From Mesorhizobium sp. STM 4661 (lineage in GTDB: Bacteria > Pseudomonadota > Alphaproteobacteria > Rhizobiales > Rhizobiaceae): a stretch of 64,000 nt of DNA. The notes beneath the pieces were generated by a model. The model saw only the letters and a list, made by a program, of their open reading frames with translations. It ran no database searches and was not told where the DNA came from. Positions 18,479 to 27,529 of this stretch are shown here, piece by piece. Position numbers and translations under genes: made by a program. Positions within the stretch are counted from its first letter, which is position 1. Each line of letters begins with the position of its first letter. The stretch spans positions 50,144 through 114,143 of the forward strand of contig NZ_CAAF010000049.1 of NCBI RefSeq assembly GCF_000359125.1. Direction: 5' to 3'.

Positions 18479-19222
18479 ATGCGCTACGAGTTGATGCTGC
18501 CGCATCAGATCCGCAAGGCGATCGCCGAAAACTGGCCGGTCGCCCTGCCGCTCGGCGTGCTCGAATACCATGGCGAGCACATGGCCGTTGGCATGGACAC
18601 GCTTGCCGTCATCAAGACGCTGGAGCTGTTCGAGAAGGACGCCGACATCGTCATCCTGCCACCCTTTTATTACGGCGCGGCAAGCTATGCGGTGGCGCCT
18701 CCCGAAGGCAACGGCTCGGTGCAGGTCGGCGGCAACGCGCTGGCGCCGTTCGCGGAGGAATTGTTCTACAGCCTGCTGCGCATCGGCTTTCGCAATGTCC
18801 ATGCCATCATCCACCACCAGACCGAGAATTTCGCCGCCGGCATGCCGACCGATCTCGCCTTCAAGAGCGCCGGCCGGCAAGCGATCTTCCGCTTCCTCGA
18901 AAAGGAGCGCGGCGAGGGCTGGTGGGGCTCGCAGGCGATGGTCGGCTACTATGCCGAGCATGCCGAAGGCGGCAATTTCTTCAACTGGGTGCAGGTGCAT
19001 CCGCTGATGCCGGCCACGATGAACGGCCAGTATCCGTTCGACCACGCCGGCATCGGCGAGACGTCGCTGATGCTGGCGCTGTGCCCCGAAGCGGTGGACG
19101 CCGGCCACTTCGCCGACAATACGGGCTGGTACACGGCGAGCGCGCCGGAAGCCTCGGCGGAACTGGGGCAAAAGGGCGTCGCCATGATCCTCGACCATCT
19201 GCGGGCGATACTGTCGGCCTAG
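18479..19222 (+). CDS. Creatininase family metal-dependent amidohydrolase
   Basis: A 247-aa protein of the creatininase fold. LPLGVLEYHGEHMAVGMDT (about residues 23-41) carries the metal-ligand Glu, His and Asp; a further ligand is expected in IHHQTENFAAG. This family includes creatininase, 3-dehydro-scyllo-inosose hydrolase and FAPy deformylase. It immediately follows the SIS gene and faces a sugar ABC importer, so a ring-opening step on a sugar or cyclitol derivative is more likely here than creatinine hydrolysis. That is an inference from context. Confidence 0.85.
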   Translation: MRYELMLPHQIRKAIAENWPVALPLGVLEYHGEHMAVGMDTLAVIKTLELFEKDADIVILPPFYYGAASYAVAPPEGNGSVQVGGNALAPFAEELFYSLLRIGFRNVHAIIHHQTENFAAGMPTDLAFKSAGRQAIFRFLEKERGEGWWGSQAMVGYYAEHAEGGNFFNWVQVHPLMPATMNGQYPFDHAGIGETSLMLALCPEAVDAGHFADNTGWYTASAPEASAELGQKGVAMILDHLRAILSA

Positions 19223-19260
19223 CCGTGACGTCAGCCAGACGAAAGCTGCTCGGTAGCGAT

Positions 19261-19442
19261 CCTTCCCACCCCCCCTGTCCTGCCGGACATCTCCCCCGCA
19301 AGGGGGAAGATTGGCTGTCATCCCGGCTTTCGCCAATCTCCAGCGCAGGATAAGAGGGCGCGGCCGGCGGAGCTGCCGATCTCCCCCCTTGAGGCCCCTT
19401 GAGGGGGAGATGGCCGCCAGGACAGAGGGGGGTGCTGTCCCT
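19261..19442. repeat. Large imperfect palindrome with C-rich arms
   Basis: The left arm has CCTGTCCTGCCGGACATCTC then CCCCGCAAGGGGG; the right arm carries the complement of CTGTCCTGGCGGCCATCTC with CCCCTCAAGGGG. The arms are about 60 bases each and enclose a less symmetrical centre that includes a G+C-rich GCGGCCGGCGGAGCTGCC. It fills the gap between convergent genes and looks like a dispersed rhizobial intergenic element. No coding sequence is apparent. Confidence 0.7.
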
Positions 19443-19462
19443 CCAGCGTGGCAACCGATCGC

Positions 19463-20380
19463 TTACTTCACCGCACCCGCCGTCATGCCCATGATCAGGT
19501 AGCGCTCCAGCGCGATGCCGATGACGGCGAGCGGTGCTATTGCCGCGGTGGCAAGCGCTGCCATCGACCACCAGTTGATGCCCTGCGATCCGGTCTGGCT
19601 CGCCACCATGACGGGAATGGTCTTGGCGTCGGTCGAGGTCAGAAGCGCGGCAAAGAAATACTCGTTCCAGCACAGCACCATCGCCAGGATGAAGGCCGCG
19701 ACCATGCCGGGCAGTGCGATCGGCATGACGATGCGGAAGAAGGCGCCCCAGATCGACAGGCCGTCGACGAGGGCCGCTTCCTCCAGTTCGACGGGAATGG
19801 AGTTGAACTGGTCGCGCATGATCCAGATGACGATCGGCAGCACCATCAGCGTGTAGAGCAGGATCAGCCCGACGCGCGTGTCGAGCAGGCCGACCTCCCG
19901 GTAAAGCACGAGGAATGGTAGCGCCAGCACGACCGGCGGCAGGATGAGCTGCGACAGGAAGAAGAAGGAGATATCCTCATTCTTGAACCAGGCGAAGTGA
20001 TAGCGATAGCGGGTGAGCCCATAGGCGGCGAGGCTGCCGATGACGATGGCGAGGCTCGATGCGCCGACCGAGGTGATGACCGAATTCATGAAGCGTTTGA
20101 GGAATTCCTCGCGCACCGTCGAGGTCTGGAAGATCGAGTCCGGCGACAGGCCGAGCGAGCGCCAGCCTTTCCAGTCCGGCTGGAAGTCGACGAAGGGGAT
20201 GAGATGGCCCTGGGTGACGTCGACCGCGGTCTTGAACGAGGTCGTTATGGTCCAGTAGATCGGGAACAGGCAGATGAAGGCCCAGAAAATAAGCGCGCCG
20301 TAGATGAAGACGCGGTTGGCGAGGAAGCTCGCCGGCGAGCGGATTTCGGAAGCGGTATAATCGGTGGTCTGGACGCTCAT
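19463..20380 (-). CDS. Carbohydrate ABC transporter permease (MalG type)
   Basis: A 305-aa inner-membrane protein with six predicted segments (first [20 protein letters not shown] is about residues 24-43) and the cytoplasmic EAA loop [20 protein letters not shown] with the closing P-A-L-P-G. It is the second permease of a sugar importer, paired with the gene immediately upstream. The ATG at 20380 starts MSVQTTDYT; a much longer overlapping frame that joins both permease genes is an artefact of reading out of frame. Confidence 0.9.
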   Translation of the reverse strand: MSVQTTDYTASEIRSPASFLANRVFIYGALIFWAFICLFPIYWTITTSFKTAVDVTQGHLIPFVDFQPDWKGWRSLGLSPDSIFQTSTVREEFLKRFMNSVITSVGASSLAIVIGSLAAYGLTRYRYHFAWFKNEDISFFFLSQLILPPVVLALPFLVLYREVGLLDTRVGLILLYTLMVLPIVIWIMRDQFNSIPVELEEAALVDGLSIWGAFFRIVMPIALPGMVAAFILAMVLCWNEYFFAALLTSTDAKTIPVMVASQTGSQGINWWSMAALATAAIAPLAVIGIALERYLIMGMTAGAVK

Positions 20381-20391
20381 CGATCCACCCG

Positions 20392-21516
20392 TCAGTTGAC
20401 GTTGCGCACGAAGCGGTTGGCGAATTTCAGCAGCCACGTCACGAACACGACGATGATCACGAGATAGGCCATCGCCAGCATGGTGCCGTAGCCGACATTC
20501 GAGCGGTCGCGGTACTCGCGGTAGATGAAGCTCGAGACGGAATCGGTAGCACCGCCCGGGCCGCCCGACGTGACGGTGATGATGATGTCGGCAAGCTTCA
20601 GCTTGAAGATGATGCGCAGGATCACCGCCGTCACCGACACCGGCAGCATCAGCGGGAAGGTGACCTGCCAAAAGGTCTGCCAGGCCGTGGCGCCGTCGAC
20701 ACGCGCGGCCTCGAGCACTTCGCGCGACATCGCCTGCAGGCCGGCGAGCAGCATGATCATCATGAACGGGATGAAGGTCCAGGCATCCAGCACCATGATC
20801 GAGATGCGGGCGGTGATCGGGTCTGAGAAGAAGGCGGGGTTTTCCCAGCCGAGAGTGCGCGCCAGTGTCGCCGCCGGCCCGAACCGGTATTCCATCAACG
20901 ATTTGCCAATCATCCACGAGACCGCGACCGGCGACAGCATCAAGGGCATCAGGAAGACGACGCGGAAGAATTTTCGCGCCCGGATCTGGGCGTTGAGCAG
21001 CAGAGCGAGACCGAAGGCGATGACATATTCGACGAACACGGCGAGCACATAGAGCACCATGTTGAACAGCGCGTTGCGGTAGTAGGGGTCGGCCAGCATC
21101 TGCCAGAAATTGTCGAGCCCGTTGAACTTGCGGCCGGAGAAGGAAGAGAGGTTCCAGTCGGTCAGCGCGATATAGAAGCCGAACAGCGTCGGGAAGATCA
21201 CCATGGCAATGGTGAAGAGCAGCGCCGGCAGCAGGAACAGCGCGCGCTGGCCGTCCTCGCCACGCGTCAGCACCTGGCCGACGCCGAGGGCAACCCCCCA
21301 CAGCACATAGGCATAGACGACCGGCCGCCAGGTCTCGAAACCGATGGCGTCCACGTCCGACTTGTAGAGGATCTGAAGCGCGATCACTGCCAGAAGGCCC
21401 AGCGTCGCGACGGCCATCACCGTCCGGCCGAGCCGCTTGCGGGCCGGCGATATCAGATCGGATGGGACGGCGTTTGCCGGCCACGCATTGGTGGGCAAAG
21501 TCGTCTGGTCAGCCAC
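20392..21516 (-). CDS. Carbohydrate ABC transporter permease (MalF/UgpA type)
   Basis: The 374-aa product has a longer N-terminal membrane region than usual, then the six-segment core and the EAA loop EAARVDGATAWQTFWQVTFP. The partner permease starts 11 bases downstream. I chose the GTG at 21516 because GGACGAGA precedes it; the ATG at 21546 has no ribosome site and would add ten residues. Substrate is unknown; the nearby sugar-handling genes suggest a monosaccharide or polyol. Confidence 0.87.
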   Translation of the reverse strand: MADQTTLPTNAWPANAVPSDLISPARKRLGRTVMAVATLGLLAVIALQILYKSDVDAIGFETWRPVVYAYVLWGVALGVGQVLTRGEDGQRALFLLPALLFTIAMVIFPTLFGFYIALTDWNLSSFSGRKFNGLDNFWQMLADPYYRNALFNMVLYVLAVFVEYVIAFGLALLLNAQIRARKFFRVVFLMPLMLSPVAVSWMIGKSLMEYRFGPAATLARTLGWENPAFFSDPITARISIMVLDAWTFIPFMMIMLLAGLQAMSREVLEAARVDGATAWQTFWQVTFPLMLPVSVTAVILRIIFKLKLADIIITVTSGGPGGATDSVSSFIYREYRDRSNVGYGTMLAMAYLVIIVVFVTWLLKFANRFVRNVN

Positions 21517-21634
21517 GCGTCTCGTCCGTTCACAACAAGGCTCCATGACCGGCCCCGGTCAGTCAAGATAGGCCGGTCAAGATGGGGTCCGCCAGCTTTT
21601 GCCGCCGGACCCCACAGTTCACAATACTATCAGC

Positions 21635-23299
21635 CTACATGCCAAGCGAGGCCTTGTAGAGCTTGACCTGGCTGTCGCGGCCGATCTGGTCGGTCAGCTT
21701 CTCCCAGGCGGCTGCGATGGCGTCGGCGCCTTCCTGCGCCTTCATCTTGCCGGCGAATGTGTTGGCCAGGATGTCCTCGGCGGCGCTGTAATACTGGAAG
21801 ATGCCGGGGATGCGCGGTTCGATCGCGGCGTTCGGATGGTTGTAGCTGTCGCCCTCAGACTTGAGGTAGGAGGTGATGAACGCTTCGTCATAGCCGGCCG
21901 CCACCCATTCGGGAATGTCGAAGTGGGAGTTGCGGTAGGGCTGGAAGCCGGATGGATACATCGCCGTCCAGATCGACAGGTCCTTGCCGCCGAGATGGGC
22001 GGCGGCGGACCATGCCGCCTTCTTCTTCATCTCGTCGCTGTCGACGCGGGCCATGACGTAGACGCCCCAGCCGAGATAGGCGCAGTTCGGCGAATGGTTC
22101 GGGCCGCTGGCGAGCTTGTCCCAGGCGCCGGTCTTGGAATTGTAGACGTCGTCCGAGCCCGGCAGGATCGAGAAGCCGGTGACGTCGCCGACGACCGAAC
22201 TGTCGTTGGTCTTGACGTTGGAGCCGACGTCGCCCCACCAGGTGACCATCGAACCGGTGCCGGCCAGGAACTGCTGGAAGGCGGTGGTGTTCGGGTCGGC
22301 ATTGATCTGGTCGGCTGGCTCGGAAGGCAGCGCATCGATCACGTCCTGGATCGCCCGCACCCAGGCCGGATTGTTGATGCGCGGCTTCATCGTGTCGGCG
22401 TCGAACAGCCAGGCCTTGTCGTCGGGATGCTTGGCATAGGCGGTGGCGCGGCTGCCGAGGAAGTAGAAGCCGAAACCGCCCCAGGCTTTGGGCGCGTCGA
22501 GATAGCCGAAGACGTCCTGGCCCTGGAACTGCTTGCCCTTGAGGAACTTGGTCACGGCCTGCACCTGCTGCCAGGTCTTGGGCACGCCCCACTCACCTTC
22601 GCCGCCGCCGTCCTTCCACGCCTTGGCGAGATCGGCATCGGCGAACACGTCGGTGCGGTAGTTGAAGTTATGCGCGTCGCCGTCGACGGTGACGCGGTAC
22701 TGCTTGCCGTCCCAGGTGCCGACCGGCGGCTGCAGATAGGCCACGACGTCCTTCATGTCGATCTGGTCCTTGACCCAGTCCGGCATTTCGGAAGTGAGGC
22801 CCTTGCCGCAGACATCGCCCTCGAACGGCGCGCCCATCTCGATGATGTCGAAATCGACGGTGCCGGTGGCGATCGACTGCTGCAGGCGGGCGTTGTAGTC
22901 GGCTTGCGCTAGGTCGATCCAGTTGATCTTGGCGCCGGTATAGGTCTCCCACGGCTTCAGGAAGCCGCGAAACAGCACATTGTGCAGGTTCTGGTTGTTG
23001 AGGCCCATGAAGGTGAGCTCGATGCCGGCGAATTCGCCTTCCTTGACGTTGGCCTTGGTCGCCTCCAGGCAAAGCTCGCCGACTTTCTGGAAATCGGCAT
23101 CGGTTGGCTGGCCCTTGCCGACACCGGGGATCTGTAGGATCTGCGCGCGCAATTCGCTTGCCGCGAAGGCCGGGCGCGTCAGCACGCCGAGCCCGGTGCC
23201 GGATGCGGCTGCGATCGCGGCCATGCTGGCCGCGCCCTTCAGGATATCGCGGCGAGTAGCACCCGCGCACATAAGTTGGTTATAAAGGCTGACTTTCAT
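21635..23299 (-). CDS. ABC transporter substrate-binding protein, Tat-exported
   Basis: A 554-aa extracellular solute-binding protein (family 1 size). A twin-arginine leader is visible: ATRRDILKGAASMAAIAAASG, read here as the RR motif at residues 16-17 followed by a hydrophobic core and an AFA cleavage site near residue 46. Export by Tat implies folding or cofactor-metal binding before secretion. It heads the operon with the two permeases. Divergent from the ATPase gene, with which it shares a 292-base control region. Confidence 0.9.
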   Translation of the reverse strand: MKVSLYNQLMCAGATRRDILKGAASMAAIAAASGTGLGVLTRPAFAASELRAQILQIPGVGKGQPTDADFQKVGELCLEATKANVKEGEFAGIELTFMGLNNQNLHNVLFRGFLKPWETYTGAKINWIDLAQADYNARLQQSIATGTVDFDIIEMGAPFEGDVCGKGLTSEMPDWVKDQIDMKDVVAYLQPPVGTWDGKQYRVTVDGDAHNFNYRTDVFADADLAKAWKDGGGEGEWGVPKTWQQVQAVTKFLKGKQFQGQDVFGYLDAPKAWGGFGFYFLGSRATAYAKHPDDKAWLFDADTMKPRINNPAWVRAIQDVIDALPSEPADQINADPNTTAFQQFLAGTGSMVTWWGDVGSNVKTNDSSVVGDVTGFSILPGSDDVYNSKTGAWDKLASGPNHSPNCAYLGWGVYVMARVDSDEMKKKAAWSAAAHLGGKDLSIWTAMYPSGFQPYRNSHFDIPEWVAAGYDEAFITSYLKSEGDSYNHPNAAIEPRIPGIFQYYSAAEDILANTFAGKMKAQEGADAIAAAWEKLTDQIGRDSQVKLYKASLGM

Positions 23300-23591
23300 C
23301 TCGTTCCTCCCAGAAGACCAATGGTGATTGTTTCGGATACAGGAGCGCTGATTGTGTTCCCCTTAAGACAGCTGCTCCCGGAATTAGCGGTCCAAACTTC
23401 CCTCCCGCGACGCTTCGACCTCCGATGTCCGGACAAGCATGCCGGCGCACGGAATGGGGCCAGGACCCTGGCACCATTCACTATTCTCACAACCAAGTGC
23501 CGTGTCAACGAGAATGGGTTTTTATCTATAAGAGACCGACTTGCCCTCGCCGTTTGCGTTGGTTAGCTTCACCGCAACGAAAGGGGGGCCG

Positions 23592-24650
23592 ATGGCTCAA
23601 GTCACGATCAGCAATGTGGCCAAGGCGTTCGGAACCGTCAAGGTCCTGCACGATGTCAGCGTCGACATCCCCGACGGACAGTTCGTGGTGCTGGTCGGCC
23701 CTTCCGGATGCGGCAAGTCCACCCTGCTCAGGATGGTCGCGGGGCTGGAGACCATTTCCGGCGGCACGATCGCCATCGGCGACCGTGTCGTCAACCATCT
23801 GCCGCCGGCCAAGCGCGACATCGCGATGGTGTTCCAGAATTACGCGCTCTATCCGCACAAGACGGTCGAGCAGAACATGGCCTTCGCGCTCAAGCTGCGC
23901 AAAACCGACCCGGCGGTGGTCGCCGAGCGGGTCAAGCGCGCCGCCGATATCCTCGACCTCAACCCCTATCTCAAGCGCTATCCGCGCCAGCTCTCGGGCG
24001 GGCAGCGCCAGCGCGTCGCCATGGGCCGCGCCATCGTGCGCAACCCGCAGGTCTTCCTGTTCGACGAGCCGCTCTCCAATCTCGATGCAAAACTGCGCGT
24101 CCAGATGCGCACCGAGATCAAGGAACTGCACCAGCGGCTGAAGACCACCACCATCTATGTCACGCACGACCAGATCGAAGCCATGACCATGGCCGACAAG
24201 ATCGTGGTGATGCGCGACGGCCGCATCGAACAGGTCGGCGCGCCGCTCGAATTGTTCGACCGGCCGGCCAATCTGTTCGTCGCCGGCTTCATCGGCTCGC
24301 CGTCGATGAACCTGCTCAACGGCGTCGTGCGCAAGGGCGACAAGCCCGTCGTCGAAATTGCCGGAACACCGTTCCCGATTGCGGCGAAAAGTGCGGTGGA
24401 GGATGGCCGTAATGTCGTCTACGGCGTGCGGCCCGAGCATCTCGAAATCCACCCCGACGGCGTGCCGGCCAGGATTTCGGTGGTCGAGCCGACCGGCTCC
24501 GAAACGCTGGTCTTCCTGCGCTTCGGCGAGGGCGAGATGGTGGCGCTGTTCCGCGAGCGCCACGACTTCAAGCCGGGCGACACGCTGCACCTCAAACCCC
24601 GGCTCGACCAGGTCCATCTCTTCGACGCAGAGACCGGCCGCCGTATCTGA
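23592..24650 (+). CDS. Sugar ABC transporter ATP-binding protein (MalK/UgpC type)
   Basis: The 352-aa ATPase has Walker [10 protein letters not shown], the Q-loop [11 protein letters not shown], signature [13 protein letters not shown], Walker [15 protein letters not shown] and H-loop [10 protein letters not shown]. The C-terminal TOBE domain includes [10 protein letters not shown], typical of the UgpC/MalK group. ATG 23592 follows AAGGGGGG. It probably energises the permease pair encoded on the other strand. Next gene downstream is the FucU-type mutarotase, 36 bases away. Confidence 0.93.
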   Translation: MAQVTISNVAKAFGTVKVLHDVSVDIPDGQFVVLVGPSGCGKSTLLRMVAGLETISGGTIAIGDRVVNHLPPAKRDIAMVFQNYALYPHKTVEQNMAFALKLRKTDPAVVAERVKRAADILDLNPYLKRYPRQLSGGQRQRVAMGRAIVRNPQVFLFDEPLSNLDAKLRVQMRTEIKELHQRLKTTTIYVTHDQIEAMTMADKIVVMRDGRIEQVGAPLELFDRPANLFVAGFIGSPSMNLLNGVVRKGDKPVVEIAGTPFPIAAKSAVEDGRNVVYGVRPEHLEIHPDGVPARISVVEPTGSETLVFLRFGEGEMVALFRERHDFKPGDTLHLKPRLDQVHLFDAETGRRI

Positions 24651-24686
24651 CTCTACCAACAAAAAGGCCCGTTCGGGAGGAATGCC

Positions 24687-25139
24687 ATGCTCAAAGGGAT
24701 CAACCCGCTGCTCAATGCCGACGTGCTTCAGGCGCTGAGGGCGATGGGGCATGGCGACGATTTGATCATCGTCGACACCAATTTCCCGTCCGATTCGACC
24801 GCGCGCCAGACCGTGCTCGGCAAGCTGCTGCGCATCGACGCGCCGGCGGCCGAGGTGGTCAAGGCGGTGCTGTCGCTCTATCCGCTCGACACATTCGTCG
24901 ACGACGCGGCCGCCCGTATGGAGATCGTCGGCAAGCCGGACGAGATTCCTCCCGTGCAGAAGGAAGTGCAAAAGCAAATCGATGCGGCGGAAGGCAAGGC
25001 CTGGCCGATGATCTCGGTCGAGCGCTATGCCTTCTACGAGCGCGCCAAGAAGGCCTACTGCGTCATCCAGACCGGCGAGCGCCGCTTCTATGGCTGCTTC
25101 GCCTTCCGCAAGGGCGTCGTGCCGCCGGACGCGGAGTAA
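24687..25139 (+). CDS. RbsD/FucU family sugar mutarotase (L-fucose mutarotase-like)
   Basis: A 150-aa protein with the family hallmark AMGHGDDLIIVDTNFP (about residues 19-34), whose histidine and aspartate catalyse anomer interconversion, and a conserved ERYAFYERAKKAYCVIQTGE tail. The FucU branch fits better than RbsD. It converts alpha and beta anomers of an imported sugar for the next enzyme. AGGA lies before the ATG; the ribokinase-type gene starts 4 bases after its stop codon. Confidence 0.9.
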   Translation: MLKGINPLLNADVLQALRAMGHGDDLIIVDTNFPSDSTARQTVLGKLLRIDAPAAEVVKAVLSLYPLDTFVDDAAARMEIVGKPDEIPPVQKEVQKQIDAAEGKAWPMISVERYAFYERAKKAYCVIQTGERRFYGCFAFRKGVVPPDAE

Positions 25140-25143
25140 CGAC

Positions 25144-26067
25144 ATGCCGGCGAAACCGATCGTCATATTGGGCGTCTTCGTCGCCGACACCGCCTATCGC
25201 GCTGCCCGGCAGCCGCGCATGGGCGAGACGATCCTTGGCACGTCCTTCACACTAGGCCCCGGCGGCAAGGGTTCGAACCAGGCGGTTGCGGCCGGCCGGC
25301 TCGGCGCCGATATCACTTTTCTGACGCGCCTTGGCGTCGATCCGTTTGCCGATATGGCGAGGCGGACCTGGGCGCAGGCCGGTGTCAAAAACGCGGTCAT
25401 CGACACGCCGGAGAGCTATACCGGTGCGGCCTATATCTTCGTCGAGGAGGCGACCGGCAACAACGCCATCATCGTCAGCCCGGGTGCCGCCATGCTGATT
25501 TCGCCTGCCGACATCGAGGCCCACGCCGGTCTGATCGGATCGGCCGGCATCTTCGTCACCCAGCTCGAACAGCCGATCGAGGCAGCACTGCGGGCATTGG
25601 AGATCGCACGCGGGGCAGGGGTCACGACCATCCTCAACCCGGCGCCGGCCGCAAGCCTGCCCGAGCGCATCTATACGCTCTGCGACTATGTCACGCCGAA
25701 CGAGACCGAGGCCGAGGAACTGACCGGCATCAAGGTTGCCTCCATCGACGATGCCCGCCGTGCCGCCGACAGCCTGCTCGGCAAGGGCGTCGGCGCGGTG
25801 ATCATCACGCTTGGCGAAAGAGGCGCGCTGCTGCATACGGCCAGCCGTTCCGACCATGTTCCCGTGGTTAATGCCGGCCCTGTGGTCGAGACGACGGGCG
25901 CGGGCGATGCCTTCAATGGCGGCCTGGCGGCGGCACTCGCCAAAGGCGTGGAGCCGCTGCAGGCGGTCCGCTTCGCCTGCGCCGTCGCCGGCATTTCGGT
26001 GACGCGGCCTGGCACCGCGCCGTCGATGCCGTCACTGCAAGAGGTCGAGGCGCTGCTCGCCGGATAG
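25144..26067 (+). CDS. Ribokinase-like PfkB family sugar kinase
   Basis: A 307-aa PfkB kinase. The substrate-side GGKGSNQAVAAGRLG (about residues 40-54) and the C-terminal TTGAGDAFNGGLAAAL with the catalytic aspartate and anion hole are complete. It phosphorylates ribose or a similar sugar after import. The upstream gene encodes a mutarotase, so the two act in sequence. The start at ATG 25144 gives the expected N-terminus IVILGVFVADTAYRA; the usual NPD-type start is slightly altered here. Confidence 0.9.
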   Translation: MPAKPIVILGVFVADTAYRAARQPRMGETILGTSFTLGPGGKGSNQAVAAGRLGADITFLTRLGVDPFADMARRTWAQAGVKNAVIDTPESYTGAAYIFVEEATGNNAIIVSPGAAMLISPADIEAHAGLIGSAGIFVTQLEQPIEAALRALEIARGAGVTTILNPAPAASLPERIYTLCDYVTPNETEAEELTGIKVASIDDARRAADSLLGKGVGAVIITLGERGALLHTASRSDHVPVVNAGPVVETTGAGDAFNGGLAAALAKGVEPLQAVRFACAVAGISVTRPGTAPSMPSLQEVEALLAG

Positions 26068-26125
26068 CACTGGCTGCAAGTGTAATGCCCGCAGGGAAAT
26101 GCCTGTCCGCCGCGGCTGAGGCGAT

Positions 26126-26911
26126 CTAGCCGCGAACGCCGGACAATTCGCGGACCTCTGCCCGCAGCGCCTGTATCTCCGCGAGGATGGTGGCCTGATC
26201 GCTGTGCAGCGTTGCCCTGTCGGCTGATTCCACCGCCTCGTGCTCTGCCTCCATCGCCGAAACGATCACGCCGATGAAAAGATTGAGCACGGTGAAAGAG
26301 GTCGCGATGATGAACGGGATGAAGAACAGCCAGGCGGTCGGATAAACCTCCATGACCGGGCGCACCACGCCGTCCGACCAGCCTTCGAGGGTCATGACCT
26401 GGAAAAGCGTGTAGAGCGATTCCGGTATGCCGCCGAAGAGTTCGGGAAAGGACGCGCCGTAGAGCTTCGTCGCCATCACCGCAAAGACGTAGAACACCAG
26501 CCCGAGCAACAGCATGATCGAGCCCATGCCGGGCAGGGCGGTGATGAAGCCGGTGACGACACGGCGCAGCGACGGAACGATGCTGATCAGGCGCAGGACC
26601 CGCAGGATGCGCAGCGCCCTCAGCACGGAGAGCGAACCGGTCGCGGGGATAAGCGCGAAACCGACGACGAGGAGGTCGAAGATGCGCCACGGATCGCGGA
26701 AGAAATGCGTCCTGAAGACGATCACCCGGATTGCGAGTTCGAGCACGAAGACGCCGAGGATCGCGCGATCGATGGCCGCCAGAAGCGGACCAAAGGCAGC
26801 AATCGCGTCGGGCGAGGTCTCGAGGCCGAGCGTGACGGCGTTGATCAGGATCAGGACCATGATCACGAGGTCGAAGCGGCGCGATTCGATAAGCGATTTC
26901 AGGGCGTCCAA
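26126..26911 (-). CDS. Prokaryotic voltage-gated cation channel (NaChBac/NavBac family)
   Basis: A 261-aa six-segment channel subunit that should act as a homotetramer. S1-S3 occupy about residues 15-90, S4 carries a regular arginine ladder LRALRILRVLRL, S5 and S6 flank a pore loop, and the C-terminus (about 225-260) is a predicted coiled coil (ATILAEIQALRAEVRELS). The selectivity filter reads TLEGWSD, unlike TLESWSM of NavAb, with glycine at position 4 and aspartate at position 7, features associated with calcium preference. It stands alone, convergent with the ribokinase gene. Confidence 0.88.
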   Translation of the reverse strand: MDALKSLIESRRFDLVIMVLILINAVTLGLETSPDAIAAFGPLLAAIDRAILGVFVLELAIRVIVFRTHFFRDPWRIFDLLVVGFALIPATGSLSVLRALRILRVLRLISIVPSLRRVVTGFITALPGMGSIMLLLGLVFYVFAVMATKLYGASFPELFGGIPESLYTLFQVMTLEGWSDGVVRPVMEVYPTAWLFFIPFIIATSFTVLNLFIGVIVSAMEAEHEAVESADRATLHSDQATILAEIQALRAEVRELSGVRG

Positions 26912-26927
26912 GGCTTTTTCTCCGGCA

Positions 26928-26976
26928 GAGCATCGGACCCGAAAGTGGGAACCGGTTTTGGGAAAATCCGATGCTC
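26928..26976. repeat. Dispersed palindrome, copy B
   Basis: GAGCATCGGA (26928-26937) and TCCGATGCTC (26967-26976) bracket CCCGAAAGTGGGAACCGG facing GGTTTTGGGAAAA. It lies just upstream of the channel gene start. See the copies at 8754, 54826 and 57648. Confidence 0.8.
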
Positions 26977-27066
26977 AAACAAAAAAAGCGGCACGGTTCG
27001 ACTTGAAAGTCCGCTCCAATACGTTCGAGGCTCCGAAATACATATGGCCGGCTTGCGACGCAACGA

Positions 27067-27116
27067 ATACAAAAAGTTGAAACTCTCAGAAAACTGAAAG
27101 TCGAAACTTTTTGTAT
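27067..27116 (-). terminator. Long A/T-rich hairpin after tRNA-Asp
   Basis: ATACAAAAAGTT (27067-27078) is the exact complement of AACTTTTTGTAT (27105-27116), with partial pairing continuing inside. It begins 27 bases beyond the 3' end of tRNA-Asp on the reverse strand. The likely role is transcription termination, although the stem is much poorer in G+C than the other terminators here. Confidence 0.55.
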
Positions 27117-27143
27117 GAAGGAAACCTAGGCCATTCAAAAGAA

Positions 27144-27220
27144 TGGCGCGAGTGACGGGGCTCGAACCCGCGACCTCCGGCGTGACAGGCCGGCACTCTA
27201 ACCAACTGAGCTACACCCGC
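27144..27220 (-). tRNA. tRNA-Asp (anticodon GTC)
   Basis: A complete 77-base cloverleaf with encoded CCA. The acceptor stem is GCGGGTG/CACTCGC with discriminator G; the D arm is GCTCAGTTGGTTAGAGT, the anticodon loop CTGTCAC gives GTC, and the T arm is GCGGG-TTCGAGC-CCCGT. It faces away from tRNA-Val 217 bases to the right. Confidence 0.97.
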
Positions 27221-27437
27221 GCATGGACGAGCACGTGTCAGCCGTGTTCGTCGTTGGGCCGCTGGATAAGGGGTAAGCCAGCGGGTGTCAAGCGGAGCGC
27301 GACAGCATAACAGCAAACAGGAGAAGGTTTTTTGACAGGGCGAACTTTGTCGCCCAAACCGGCTTGCAGTTGGGGCGCTGCCCGTTCATTTGGCCTTGCG
27401 AAGCCGGTCCTGACCGCTTAAAGGTCCGGCCCGGAGC

Positions 27438-27513
<76 letters not shown>

Positions 27514-27529
27514 TCCATCACTGTTCTGC

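Noticed and set aside
19463..21484. Apparent 673-residue fusion of the two permeases
   Set aside because: Its first half is out of frame with the upstream permease and reads as Arg/Pro-rich noise; two normal permease genes explain the region.
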